Shown here: in pieces, positions 19,181 through 27,432 of the stretch | Numbering within the stretch: the stretch's first letter is position 1 | Layout: the number at the start of each line of letters is the position of its first letter | Origin: Acidobacteriota bacterium | GTDB lineage: Bacteria; Acidobacteriota; Terriglobia; Acidiferrales; UBA7541 | Length of the DNA stretch: 44,498 bases | Direction of reading: 5' to 3' | Assembly: GCA_003223255.1 (NCBI GenBank) | Contig: QHYJ01000334.1 | Location: forward strand, 1-44,498 | Position numbers and translations under genes: made by a program | Notes under the pieces: model-generated | What the model was told of the DNA's origin: nothing | The model's input: the letters and a program-made list of their open reading frames with translations, nothing else | Databases searched by the model: none

Positions 19181-19205
19181 ACGGGACGTTCCCGCAAGTA
19201 AACAA

Positions 19206-19553
19206 ATGACCGGATCCATGAGCGAACAAGCCCCAACCCAAAAGAAATCCCGCCGGCAAATTCTGGAAGAGTTTGTGGCCAAAAAGCCCGACGATGCCTT
19301 CTCTCGTTACGGGTTAGCGCTCGAATGCATGAACAGCGGTGATTCCGTCGCTGCGGACCAGCATTTTCGCATGCTGATCGAGCGCAACGCGGACTACATT
19401 CCTGGATATCAAATGTATGGCCAGTTTTTGGCGAACGAAGAACGTCACGAAGAGGCGCGAAAAGTTCTCGCCGCAGGCATTGCCGCCGCTGCGCAAGCTG
19501 GCAATCAGCACGCACGCTCTGAGATGGAAACGTTCTTAAACAATCTTTCCTGA
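19206..19553 (+). CDS. Small TPR-like protein
   Basis: About 115 residues from ATG 19206 (a second ATG at 19218 is also possible). The body is helical with one or two degenerate tetratricopeptide-like units: QILEEFVAKKPDDAFSRYGL, ALECMNSGDSVAADQHF, then GYQMYGQFLANEERHEEARK and VLAAGIAAAAQAGNQHAR. No signal peptide or catalytic motif. Such short TPR proteins usually act in protein-protein contact. A strong promoter lies directly upstream, and the gene is monocistronic, convergent with the efflux operon 10 nt away. Confidence 0.8.
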   Translation: MTGSMSEQAPTQKKSRRQILEEFVAKKPDDAFSRYGLALECMNSGDSVAADQHFRMLIERNADYIPGYQMYGQFLANEERHEEARKVLAAGIAAAAQAGNQHARSEMETFLNNLS

Positions 19554-19563
19554 CTCGGCTTGA

Positions 19564-20364
19564 CTAGTCTTCCAAGGTCGGCAGGGTTTTTAGCACTTCC
19601 GAGGCGCGCGGGCGGCTGCGCACCGGCTCGTCTTTACGGATCTTGCCGTCGCGAAACACCAGGACGCGCTTGGCAAACTCGGCGATGTCGTGCTCGTGCG
19701 TCACCATGACGATGGTCAAGCCCTTGTCATTCAGGTCTTGAAACACTTCCATGATTTCCACGGAAGTGCGGCTGTCAAGATTTCCTGTGGGCTCGTCCGC
19801 CAGCAAGATTGACGGCCGGTTCACCAACGCCCGTGCGACCGCCACACGCTGCTGCTGTCCTCCCGACATTTGCGAGGGGAAATGTTCCGCTCGGTCAGCC
19901 AGCCCGACCATCGCCAGAGCTTCCGTGGCTCTGCGATGGCGCTCCTCGCTGCTGATCTTGGAGTATAGCGTCGGCAGTTCCGTGTTTTCCAAGGCGGTTG
20001 TGCGCGCCAGCAGATTGAATCCTTGAAACACAAACCCGATTTTCTGGTTGCGGATCATCGCCAGCGCCCGCTTATCGTGCTGCGAAACGTCCACTCCCTC
20101 CAGCAAATAGCGGCCGGAACTCGGCCGGTCCAGGCAGCCAAGAATATTCATGAATGTCGATTTCCCGCTGCCGCTCGCGCCCATCACGGCCACAAATTCA
20201 CCGCGTTGCACTTCCACGCTTGCGCCGCGCAATGCATGCACGCGCGTCTCGCCCAGTTCGTAGTATTTGTGGATGTCCTCCGCGCGAATCATTGCGGTTT
20301 CCGCCGCCGTCATGGGCGCTGTTGTGGATTGGTTGATAGCCGGCATGGATTCCAGTGCGGACAT
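19564..20364 (-). CDS. ABC transporter ATP-binding protein (MacB/LolD-type)
   Basis: A 266-residue ATPase with Walker A GASGSGKST, Q loop (GFVFQGFNLLARTTALEN), signature MSGGQQQRVAVARAL, Walker B ILLADEPTGNLDS and H loop VMVTHEHDI. The sequence groups with MacB/LolD/FtsE-type ATPases that drive FtsX-like permeases. The start is ATG 20364 with GGGGAAA about 10 nt upstream. It is the last gene of the minus operon permease, adaptor, ATPase, and lies 26 nt after the adaptor. The separate ATPase and permease differ from E. coli MacB, where they are fused. Likely role: energising efflux of a macrolide-like compound, lipid or peptide; the substrate is unknown. Confidence 0.94.
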   Translation of the reverse strand: MSALESMPAINQSTTAPMTAAETAMIRAEDIHKYYELGETRVHALRGASVEVQRGEFVAVMGASGSGKSTFMNILGCLDRPSSGRYLLEGVDVSQHDKRALAMIRNQKIGFVFQGFNLLARTTALENTELPTLYSKISSEERHRRATEALAMVGLADRAEHFPSQMSGGQQQRVAVARALVNRPSILLADEPTGNLDSRTSVEIMEVFQDLNDKGLTIVMVTHEHDIAEFAKRVLVFRDGKIRKDEPVRSRPRASEVLKTLPTLED

Positions 20365-20390
20365 GTACAAATTTCCCCAGCAGCGGGAGC

Positions 20391-21722
20391 TTAGCGCGGG
20401 CCTCCCGGCCCTCCAGGAGCGGAGGACTTCGGCAACACCGTCCGAACTACCAGTTCGTCGCCTTCCTTGAGGTCCCCGTGAAGGACGGAAGTTACCTCCG
20501 TGTAGGCATGGTCGGTGATCCCCAGCGCGACTTTCACCGGCTCCATGGAGTTGTCGCGATGAAGTTTCCAGACCACCGCGTTGTCGGCGCGAGGCGTACG
20601 CGGCTGAATTGCGCTTGGCCCGGCGGCCGTGGCTTTTTCCGCGGCGGCAACTTCATTGCTTCCCAACTTTCGCTCGCCGCCTTCGATGCCATACTGCTTG
20701 TAAAGCGCGAGAATCTCCTCCTGGGACAGGGGCGGCTTGTAGCGCAGCGCTGTGTTCGGCAGCTTCAAGACATCTTGCACTGTGGCCACGGGAATGGTCA
20801 CGTAGGCGGTCATCCCTGGAAACAGTTTCAAGTCCGGATTATCGAAATCTATGATCGTGTCGTAGGTGACCACGTTCTGGATGGTGGTGGCGTTCATACG
20901 CACCTGGCTAACTATTCCGCGGAACGTATCTTTGGGGAACGCGTCCACTTTGAACGTCACCTGCTTTCCTACTTTGATGTTGCCTACGTCCGATTCGTCG
21001 GTTTTGGCATAGACCTGCATCTTCTTCAGGTCTTGCGCGATGGTGAAAATTGTTGGCGCCTGTAGCGAAGCCGCCACGGTTTGCCCCACGTCCACGTTCC
21101 GCGCAACCACCGTGCCGTCAATCGGAGATTTGATCACGGTATAATTCAGATTCGTTTGAGCTACTTCGACAGCCGCCTTCTTCTGGTTCGCTTGCGCCTC
21201 GGCCTGCGACACGGTGGCTTCCGCCCCGCCGACCGTTGCCTTCGCGGAATCATAGTTGGCTTTCGCGAGGTCGAGCTGCTGCTGGCTCATGATTCCGTCT
21301 TTGAACAGGCCTAGGGTGCGGTCGTAATCGGCCTGCGCCTGCACAAATGCCGCGTTCGTTTTTTCCAGATTGGCTCGGGCGGCCATTAGGTTCGCTTTGG
21401 CGTTTTCATAGTCGGCAGTGGCTTGAAGCAGCGCCCCTTGCAGCAGTGCCGGGTCAATCAAGGCAACCACCTGTCCCTTGTGGACCTGGGAATTGAAATC
21501 AACATAGAGTTTCGCAATGACCCCGGATACCTGAGAACCGACTTGCACCGTGATCACCGCGTTGATCATGCCCGTAGCTTCCACCACGTCGCGGATTTCG
21601 CCGCGCTCCACTCTGGCGGTAAAGTGCTGTGGCTGGGCGCTGCGGCTCAACACAATCGTAGCAATCACTCCTATTACAACTACGGTCCCGGCAAGAACCA
21701 GCCATTTGGTTTTTATTTTCAT
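20391..21722 (-). CDS. Periplasmic adaptor (membrane fusion) protein, MacA/HlyD-like
   Basis: A 443-residue protein with an N-terminal membrane anchor (WLVLAGTVVVIGVIATIVL), a barrel-sandwich lipoyl half (GMINAVITVQVGSQVSGVI), a long alpha-helical hairpin of heptad character (about residues 95-190), the second lipoyl half (IKSPIDGTVVARNVDVGQTV) and beta-barrel domains (FPGMTAYVTIPVA). The C-terminus is Pro/Gly-rich. This is the MacA/RND adaptor architecture linking an inner-membrane pump to a TolC-like channel; no channel gene is present here. It starts at ATG 21722 (a GTG precedes at 21725). No strong ribosome site lies upstream, where the group II intron segment ends. Confidence 0.93.
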   Translation of the reverse strand: MKIKTKWLVLAGTVVVIGVIATIVLSRSAQPQHFTARVERGEIRDVVEATGMINAVITVQVGSQVSGVIAKLYVDFNSQVHKGQVVALIDPALLQGALLQATADYENAKANLMAARANLEKTNAAFVQAQADYDRTLGLFKDGIMSQQQLDLAKANYDSAKATVGGAEATVSQAEAQANQKKAAVEVAQTNLNYTVIKSPIDGTVVARNVDVGQTVAASLQAPTIFTIAQDLKKMQVYAKTDESDVGNIKVGKQVTFKVDAFPKDTFRGIVSQVRMNATTIQNVVTYDTIIDFDNPDLKLFPGMTAYVTIPVATVQDVLKLPNTALRYKPPLSQEEILALYKQYGIEGGERKLGSNEVAAAEKATAAGPSAIQPRTPRADNAVVWKLHRDNSMEPVKVALGITDHAYTEVTSVLHGDLKEGDELVVRTVLPKSSAPGGPGGPR

Positions 21723-21740
21723 CACCAGTCCAAGGGTTTG

Positions 21741-22302
21741 GCGTCTGAACAGGAGTAGGCTGGGGAGATTCCCAGGTACGCCAGCACATTTCGACTTCGC
21801 CTTATCGGCTAATACGAAATGCCCACGCTGTGCGTCCCCACAGCCACGCCTCAGCGACCAGCGAGTGGTTCCGTGCTTTCACTGTACGCTCCTTCTCGAC
21901 ATGCCGCCCTCTGAGACCTCGGGGAGTCCCATCGGGTGCTCTTGCTCAGTTCTTCCCCGATGGCATTGGCCTCACGCCGAGTATTGACCAGCTCGGCGCT
22001 CCCAAGTGCTCCCGTCATCCGCTTCAGACGGGGTAGGCATTTCGCGGCTTCCCTGCGGTTCGCTTTCGCTGCGGCCTGTCGAGTTGTTCGCCCCCCTTGG
22101 CGGATCTGACCGAGCTCTCGCCCAGCCACAGGGGCTTTTACTCCCGAGCTTCCGATCGAGTCGGTCCCTCCTCGTCGTCGGGTATAGCTACGGTGGCGTC
22201 TGAGCGCTTCCACCGACGGGACTTTCACCCACTGGAACTTCAGCTAGCATCGCTGCACCGGCTCTTTCACCCGCTCCTCCACGCCGGTTCATCCCGGCGC
22301 AC
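21741..22302 (-). mobile_element. Group II intron ribozyme segment without maturase gene
   Basis: Read on the minus strand, the segment begins at 22302 with GTGCGCCGGGAT, the canonical bacterial group II 5' end (GUGCG), immediately after the permease TGA. It continues with the characteristic domain I block CCAGTGGGTGAAAGTCCCG (about 22232-22214) and a succession of short GC-rich stem-loops with GAAA-type loops (for example AGCGAAAGCG near 22070). There is no reverse transcriptase reading frame, and I could not place a convincing domain V or the 3' AY end, so the right limit is approximate. It is either an ORF-less intron or a 5' fragment. It occupies the gap between permease and adaptor genes of one operon, transcribed in the same direction. 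Confidence 0.65.
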
Positions 22303-23520
22303 TCATTCGTATCGCAGCGCTTCGATGGGATCCAGGTGAGAGGCCTTTTGCGCGTGGTAATATCCGAAAAACACTCCCGCCGCGACCGAGAACAATGCCG
22401 CAACCACCACCGCTTCAATGGACATCTGCATCTGCCATTTCAGAGTCTGGCCTACCAGGTACGAACCGACAATTCCACCGAGAACACCGGCGGCGCCTCC
22501 CACGAGACTTAGCATCACGGACTCTCCCAGGAATTGCAGTTGAATCGCCTCTTCGGTCGCGCCCACGGCCACGCGCACTCCGATTTCGCGTGTCCGCTCG
22601 GTCACAGAAACGAGCATCACGTTCATGATGCCGATTCCGCCGACAATCAGCGAAATCGATGCGATGGCAATCAGCAGCGCGGTGAGCGTTTTGCTGGCCT
22701 CCAATTGCGCCTGGATGATGTCTTCGGGATTGCGAATGTTGAAATCATCTTCTTCTTCCGGCCGAAGATGATGGCGGTCCCGAAGTATGGCCGCCGCTTC
22801 CTGTCCCGCCGGCTTCACGGCCTCCTGCGAAACTGCCGAGCACAGAATATCGTCCAACCAGGAATTCCCGCTGATCTTCTTCATGGCCGTGCTGTACGGC
22901 ATGAGAACCGTGTCATCCTGGTCTTGCCCGGAAACGGACAGCCCTTTGGCCAGGAGCGTGCCAACGATCTTGCAGGGCATGTCCTTGACTCGCATCACTT
23001 TCCCGATGGGGTCCTCCACACCGAAAAGCTGATCCCGCACGGTCCGCCCGATGACGCATACATCAGCCGATCGCTCGACGTCGTCCTGCGTAAAGGCCGC
23101 ACCTTGATCGATGTACCAGCGCTTGATGTCGAAGTATTCCGGCGAGACTCCGCGGTATCCCGTGTACCAGTTCTGGTTCCCGTAGATGATCTGGACCGTG
23201 CCGTCGACGTTCGGCGAGACGCTCTTAATCAATGACACTTGATTCTTAATGGCCACCGCATCGCTCATAACCAGCGTCTTTGTGCCGTGCGTGCCGGTGC
23301 GTCTGCCGTTGACCGCGCGGCCGCCCGCCTCAATCCATACGAAATTGTCGCCAAGATTGTTGAGTTGCTGCTCGACGCGCGCCTGGCCCGCTTTTCCAAT
23401 CGCCACTACGCAGATCACTGCCGCAATCCCGATGGTAATGCCCAGGACGGTAAGCACACTTCGCAGTTTGTTTCGCAACAGGGCAACGAGCGCCGAGCGC
23501 AGCAGCGCCGTGTAATTCAC
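22303..23520 (-). CDS. FtsX/MacB-type ABC permease
   Basis: About 405 residues, starting at GTG 23520 with GGGAGGA directly upstream. Order: cytoplasmic amphipathic start and first membrane segment (NKLRSVLTVLGITIGIAAVI), a periplasmic MacB core domain (about 50-270), and the FtsX domain with three membrane segments (LLIAIASISLIVGGIGIMNV; RTREIGVRVAVGATEEAI; VVVAALFSVAAGVFFGYYHA), ending LDPIEALRYE. It is the membrane part of the MacAB-like efflux system, translocating conformational force rather than substrate through the membrane in known MacB pumps. First gene of the operon; the intron segment begins on the base after its stop codon. Confidence 0.94.
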   Translation of the reverse strand: MNYTALLRSALVALLRNKLRSVLTVLGITIGIAAVICVVAIGKAGQARVEQQLNNLGDNFVWIEAGGRAVNGRRTGTHGTKTLVMSDAVAIKNQVSLIKSVSPNVDGTVQIIYGNQNWYTGYRGVSPEYFDIKRWYIDQGAAFTQDDVERSADVCVIGRTVRDQLFGVEDPIGKVMRVKDMPCKIVGTLLAKGLSVSGQDQDDTVLMPYSTAMKKISGNSWLDDILCSAVSQEAVKPAGQEAAAILRDRHHLRPEEEDDFNIRNPEDIIQAQLEASKTLTALLIAIASISLIVGGIGIMNVMLVSVTERTREIGVRVAVGATEEAIQLQFLGESVMLSLVGGAAGVLGGIVGSYLVGQTLKWQMQMSIEAVVVAALFSVAAGVFFGYYHAQKASHLDPIEALRYE

Positions 23521-23643
23521 TTCTCCTCCCAATTCCTCTCAGAGCACATTTTCGGCGCCCTAAGATAAATGGAAGATAAATCAGAGACGCGGGGAAAACA
23601 GCCTCCAAGAACCATTTTTCCACCAACCAGGCAGCATTACCAG

Positions 23644-23675
23644 CATTCGAACCCGTCGGCATTCGAACCCGTCGG
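23644..23675. repeat. Tandem 16-bp direct repeat with tRNA T-arm-like sequence
   Basis: CATTCGAACCCGTCGG occurs twice head to tail in the divergent gap between the permease and the Lon-domain gene. The minus strand reads GACGGGTTCGAATG, which resembles a tRNA T-arm, but no complete cloverleaf can be built around it. It may be a tRNA-derived scar or a slipped duplication. Confidence 0.5.
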
Positions 23676-23744
23676 ATGAGGGACCTTTCAAGCGGGAAGC
23701 GCTTCTGGAACTGAACAACTTGCAGCGGTCTGGTATCATTTGGT

Positions 23745-24374
23745 ATGGGCATCATGCGGCCAGAACGCATTCCACTCTTTCCGTTGAACGTCGTTCTCCT
23801 GCCCGGCGCTCCTCTGCCCCTGCACATCTTTGAGCCGCGCTACAAAGAAATGGTGACAACCTGCCTGGAAGAGAAATCGGAATTTGGCATGCTTCTCTCT
23901 CTGCCAAAAGGTGTGGCGCACGTGGGCTGCACCGCGGAGATCCTGGAAGCCGTAAAGCGCTATCCCGACGGGCGTATGGATATTGTTACTGTGGGACGCG
24001 CTCCGTTTCGCGTCGTAGAACTGTTGACCCAAAATCCCTTGCTGGAGGGGCATGTGGACTACCTGGAGGATCGTGGAAGCATAGGAAGTCCCGTGGTGCA
24101 GCGGCAACTTATCGAACTCTACGAAGCCTGTCACACACTCCTTTTCGAAGATTACCCAAAGAATCTGGAAGGCGCGCCGGTAGAAGAACTCTCTTATCGC
24201 ATTGCCAGCGCGCTGCCGATGGACCTCTTATGGAAGCAGCAAGTCCTCGAGCTGCGCTCGGAAGAAGATCGCCAGGAACGGCTGCTCGGATATCTTCGCG
24301 AGTGGGCGCCACATCTACAAAATAAAAAGGTCATGCGCCAGCGCGCCGGAGGCAATGGACAGGGATTAAACTAG
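23745..24374 (+). CDS. Lon N-terminal (LAN/PUA-like) domain protein
   Basis: A 209-residue stand-alone Lon substrate-binding domain protein. The diagnostic start is RIPLFPLNVVLLPGAPLPLHIFEPRYKEM, followed by GVAHVGCTAEILEAVKRYPDGRMDIVTVGRAPFRV and a helical C-terminal half. There is no AAA+ or protease domain, so it is not Lon itself; such proteins may bind substrates or regulators of proteolysis. TATCAT at about 23734 lies very close to the ATG, so the transcript might be leaderless (inference). It precedes the AAA+/VWA pair on the same strand by 54 nt. Confidence 0.92.
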   Translation: MGIMRPERIPLFPLNVVLLPGAPLPLHIFEPRYKEMVTTCLEEKSEFGMLLSLPKGVAHVGCTAEILEAVKRYPDGRMDIVTVGRAPFRVVELLTQNPLLEGHVDYLEDRGSIGSPVVQRQLIELYEACHTLLFEDYPKNLEGAPVEELSYRIASALPMDLLWKQQVLELRSEEDRQERLLGYLREWAPHLQNKKVMRQRAGGNGQGLN

Positions 24375-24428
24375 TTTTTGTGTGGTGCACTTTGAAATGG
24401 CATCGAGTGGACCGCAGAACGGGACCCA

Positions 24429-25955
24429 ATGACAGCCAACACATCGCAATCTTCGGGGCAAACTTCAGGGCAACCCAAACCACGCAGGCTGGGCGAACTC
24501 AGGCGCATCCCCGATTTCGATCCTCGCGGCGCTTCGTGCTCCGTGAAGGGCGAAATCCGCCGGAATCTGCTGCGCGCTCTGGAAAAGGGCGAGACGCTCT
24601 TCCCCGGCGTTCATGGCTATGAAGACACGGTAGTTCCTCAAATCGTGAACGCGCTGCTGTCGCGGCACAATTTCATTCTGCTCGGACTCCGCGGGCAGGC
24701 CAAGAGCCGCATTTTGCGTGGCTTGATTAATTTGCTCGATCCGGAAATGCCGGTGGTTGCCGGCTGCGAAATCAACGATGATCCGTTCAAGCCCATCTGC
24801 CGCGCCTGCCGCGAAAAAATCGCCACCGAAGACGACGACACGGCTCTTGCCTGGATGCCGCGCGAGCATCGTTACGTGGAAAAGCTGGCGACGCCCGACG
24901 TCACCATGGCAGATATTCTTGGAGACGTTGATCCTATTCGCGCAGCGCGCGGTGGCCGTGACCTTTCCGACGAACTGACGATTCACTACGGCCTCTTGCC
25001 GCGTGCCAACCGCGGCATTTTCGCCATCAACGAGCTGCCGGATCTTGCGGGCAAAATCCAGGTCGGGCTGTTCAACATCATGCAGGAAGGCGACATTCAG
25101 ATTAAGGGCTACCCGCTGCGGCTTCCCCTGGACGTGCTTCTGGTTTTTACGGCGAACCCCGAGGACTACACCGCGCGCGGAAAAATTATCACGCCGCTGA
25201 AAGACCGCATCGGCGCGGAAATTCGCACGCATTATCCGTCCACGTTGGAAGAAGGCATGCGCATTACCGCGCAGGAAGCGTGGATGGCGCGCGACGCGAT
25301 TCGCAAAGTGGAAGTGCCATCTTATCTCCGCGAGGTCGTGGAAGAGATTGCGTTTCAAGCACGTGAAGACAAGCGCGTGGACCGGCGCTCCGGCGTAAGC
25401 CAGCGCCTGCCCATCACTACGCTCGAAAGCGTGGCGAGCAGCGCGGAGCAACGCGCGGCACGCATTGGCGAAAAATCCACAGTCGCGCGCGCCGCCGATA
25501 TTTACGCGGCGCTCCCGGCCATCACCGGAAAAATGGAGCTAGAATACGAAGGCGAACTGAAAGGCGCGGACACCATTGCACGGGAACTCATTCGCACGGC
25601 ATTCGGAAGAGTGTTCAGCAAACATTTCCAGGATGTGAACTTCCAGCCCGTCATTCAATGGTTCGAGCTGGGTGGCGAACTGAAGCTGCCGGACTTTGCA
25701 ACAGCCGTCGAACGTTGCCAGCAACTTTCCAAGATTCAGGGGCTGATGGACCACATTGGCAAGCTCGGCGTTCAAGATCGCAAGAACGCGGGCGAAGCTT
25801 CGGTGGCCGCCGAAATGATTCTGGAAGGCCTGTGGGCGCATCGCCGCATCGGGCGCAGCGAAGAGCGCGGCTTCCACGCCGAGAAACCGAAGCAAGCGGA
25901 GCATCGCGAGCGCGATTTCCCCGGAGGACGGCCGCCGCGGCGGCAGTACAACTGA
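24429..25955 (+). CDS. MoxR/ChlI-like AAA+ ATPase with Cys-containing insertion and Asn in Walker B
   Basis: A 508-residue AAA+ protein related to the magnesium-chelatase I subunit/MoxR clade. The P-loop region is ILLGLRGQAKSRILRGLIN (G-x-x-G-x-A-K-S). The Walker B segment reads RGIFAINELPDL, with Asn where Asp is usual and Glu kept. Sensor-type and lid parts follow (LLVFTANPEDYTARGKIITP; LKDRIGAEIRTHYP). An insertion after the P-loop contains CEINDDPFKPICRACREKI, three cysteines suited to metal binding. The C-terminal 150 residues are helical with a basic, Arg-rich tail. The next gene encodes a VWA protein, the usual partner of such ATPases, 86 nt downstream. Members of the clade remodel or insert metals into client proteins; the client here is unknown. 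True Mg-chelatase activity is unlikely without BchH. Confidence 0.88.
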   Translation: MTANTSQSSGQTSGQPKPRRLGELRRIPDFDPRGASCSVKGEIRRNLLRALEKGETLFPGVHGYEDTVVPQIVNALLSRHNFILLGLRGQAKSRILRGLINLLDPEMPVVAGCEINDDPFKPICRACREKIATEDDDTALAWMPREHRYVEKLATPDVTMADILGDVDPIRAARGGRDLSDELTIHYGLLPRANRGIFAINELPDLAGKIQVGLFNIMQEGDIQIKGYPLRLPLDVLLVFTANPEDYTARGKIITPLKDRIGAEIRTHYPSTLEEGMRITAQEAWMARDAIRKVEVPSYLREVVEEIAFQAREDKRVDRRSGVSQRLPITTLESVASSAEQRAARIGEKSTVARAADIYAALPAITGKMELEYEGELKGADTIARELIRTAFGRVFSKHFQDVNFQPVIQWFELGGELKLPDFATAVERCQQLSKIQGLMDHIGKLGVQDRKNAGEASVAAEMILEGLWAHRRIGRSEERGFHAEKPKQAEHRERDFPGGRPPRRQYN

Positions 25956-26041
25956 CGACTCAGGGCAGGGTCGCCATCCGAGGAGCATGGCGACGAGGGT
26001 TTCTCTACTTTTTTTCACAGAACGACTGAGCGACAAGCACG

Positions 26042-27316
26042 ATGAGATTTATCAAGTACGGCAAATATACCGGGGAACCCGCCGACGCCATCGACCTGGA
26101 AGAGTTGGTCAAGCGGCTGGGGAATTTCTTCCTGCAAAGCGGCTTCGAGTCGCAATTCTACGGCATCTCGCAAATGGATCCTCAGCGTTCGATGGAAGCG
26201 CTGCGCGAAGCCATCTTGCGCGCGTTGCAAGAAGGCGACCTCCTGCCGGACAACGCCATGAGCGATGAGCTGCGAGAAATGTTGAACGATCCCAACGCCA
26301 TGAACAGCGAAGCAGTCAAAGATTTGCTTGATAAGCTCACCGAGCGCCTGGCCAATGAGGGGTTCATCAATCCACAACAACCCCCACAAGTTACCCCACC
26401 CCCGCACACGTCGGCGCGCGGGCAACTTGGACAGCCGCAGGACCGCACCGAAGCGCGCTTTGAAATCACCGACAAAACCATCGACTTCCTGGGATTCAAA
26501 ACGCTCCAAGATTTGCTGGGATCGCTGGGGCGAAGCAGCTTTGGCCGCCACGACACGCGCGACCTTGCGACCGGCGTGGAATCCGGCGGCGTTTCGCGTC
26601 CGTACGAATTTGGCGACACACTGAACCTTGACATTAGCGAAACGCTTTTCAACGCCGTACGGCGCGAAGGCGCAAAAGTGCCCATTGAAATGACTTATTC
26701 GGACCTGATGGTTCATCAGTGCGAATACCAGAGCTCGTGTGCCACCGTAGTCATGCTCGATTGCAGCCACAGCATGATTCTTTACGGCGAAGATCGCTTT
26801 ACGCCGGCGAAGCGCGTGGCCATGGCGCTCTCGCACCTGATTCGCACGCAATATCCCGGCGATACGCTAAGCCTCGTCTTGTTTCACGACTCCGCCGAAG
26901 AAGTGCCGCTCAGTGAACTGGCGCGCGTGCAAGTGGGGCCGTTTTACACCAACACCCGCGAAGGCCTGCGCATGGCGCAGCGCATTTTGCTCCGACAGAA
27001 GAAAGATATGCGGCAGATCGTGATGATCACCGACGGAAAGCCTTCTGCGCTTACGCTGGAAGACGGGCGCATTTACAAAAATGCCTTTGGCCTGGATCCT
27101 TTCGTGGTGGGGCAGACGCTCGAAGAAGTGAACAAATGCAAGCGCGCAGGTATCATGATCAACACGTTTATGCTGGCGAGCGACTATTCGCTGGTGAACT
27201 TCGTGCAGAAGATCACGCGGATGTGCCGCGGTAAAGCCTACTTCACCACTCCTTACACGCTCGGCCAGTACTTGCTCATGGATTACATGTCCCGCAAAAC
27301 CAAGCAAATCCGCTAA
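26042..27316 (+). CDS. VWA-domain protein, partner of the upstream AAA+ ATPase
   Basis: A 424-residue protein without signal peptide. The N-terminal half is helical (about 1-190) with a Pro/Gln linker near 115-130. The C-terminal half is a von Willebrand A domain with the MIDAS motif DCSHSM near residue 240, a conserved Thr region ([13 protein letters not shown]) and MITDGKPSA as the final metal-coordinating loop. Such VWA proteins work with MoxR/ChlI-type ATPases, the ATPase acting on complexes held by the VWA partner. Gene order and strand support an operon with the AAA+ gene. No strong ribosome site is visible before ATG 26042. A large GC hairpin follows the stop. Confidence 0.9.
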   Translation: MRFIKYGKYTGEPADAIDLEELVKRLGNFFLQSGFESQFYGISQMDPQRSMEALREAILRALQEGDLLPDNAMSDELREMLNDPNAMNSEAVKDLLDKLTERLANEGFINPQQPPQVTPPPHTSARGQLGQPQDRTEARFEITDKTIDFLGFKTLQDLLGSLGRSSFGRHDTRDLATGVESGGVSRPYEFGDTLNLDISETLFNAVRREGAKVPIEMTYSDLMVHQCEYQSSCATVVMLDCSHSMILYGEDRFTPAKRVAMALSHLIRTQYPGDTLSLVLFHDSAEEVPLSELARVQVGPFYTNTREGLRMAQRILLRQKKDMRQIVMITDGKPSALTLEDGRIYKNAFGLDPFVVGQTLEEVNKCKRAGIMINTFMLASDYSLVNFVQKITRMCRGKAYFTTPYTLGQYLLMDYMSRKTKQIR

Positions 27317-27335
27317 CAATTCAAAAGACTCAGTC

Positions 27336-27362
27336 GCGAGCGGCGATTGTAACGCCGCTCGC
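27336..27362 (+). terminator. Strong hairpin after the VWA gene
   Basis: GCGAGCGGCG (27336-27345) and CGCCGCTCGC (27353-27362) form a perfect 10-bp stem with a 7-nt loop, 20 nt after the VWA stop. No U-run follows, so termination would need Rho or the hairpin may protect the 3' end. Confidence 0.45.
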
Positions 27363-27432
27363 GTGTCAGTATACTTCGCGCCGTGTTCTTGACGGCCCTA
27401 TCCGAAGGTTCTACGAAATTGAGGTCTAAGCG

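Noticed and set aside
21851-22228. 125-residue minus-strand reading frame starting MKVPSVEALRRHRSYTRRRG
   Set aside because: It lies wholly within the group II intron ribozyme segment; such frames are routinely mis-annotated in intron 5' regions and the composition is not protein-like.
23630-23700. Complete tRNA gene around the T-arm-like repeat
   Set aside because: No acceptor stem, D-arm or anticodon arm can be built at the correct distances.
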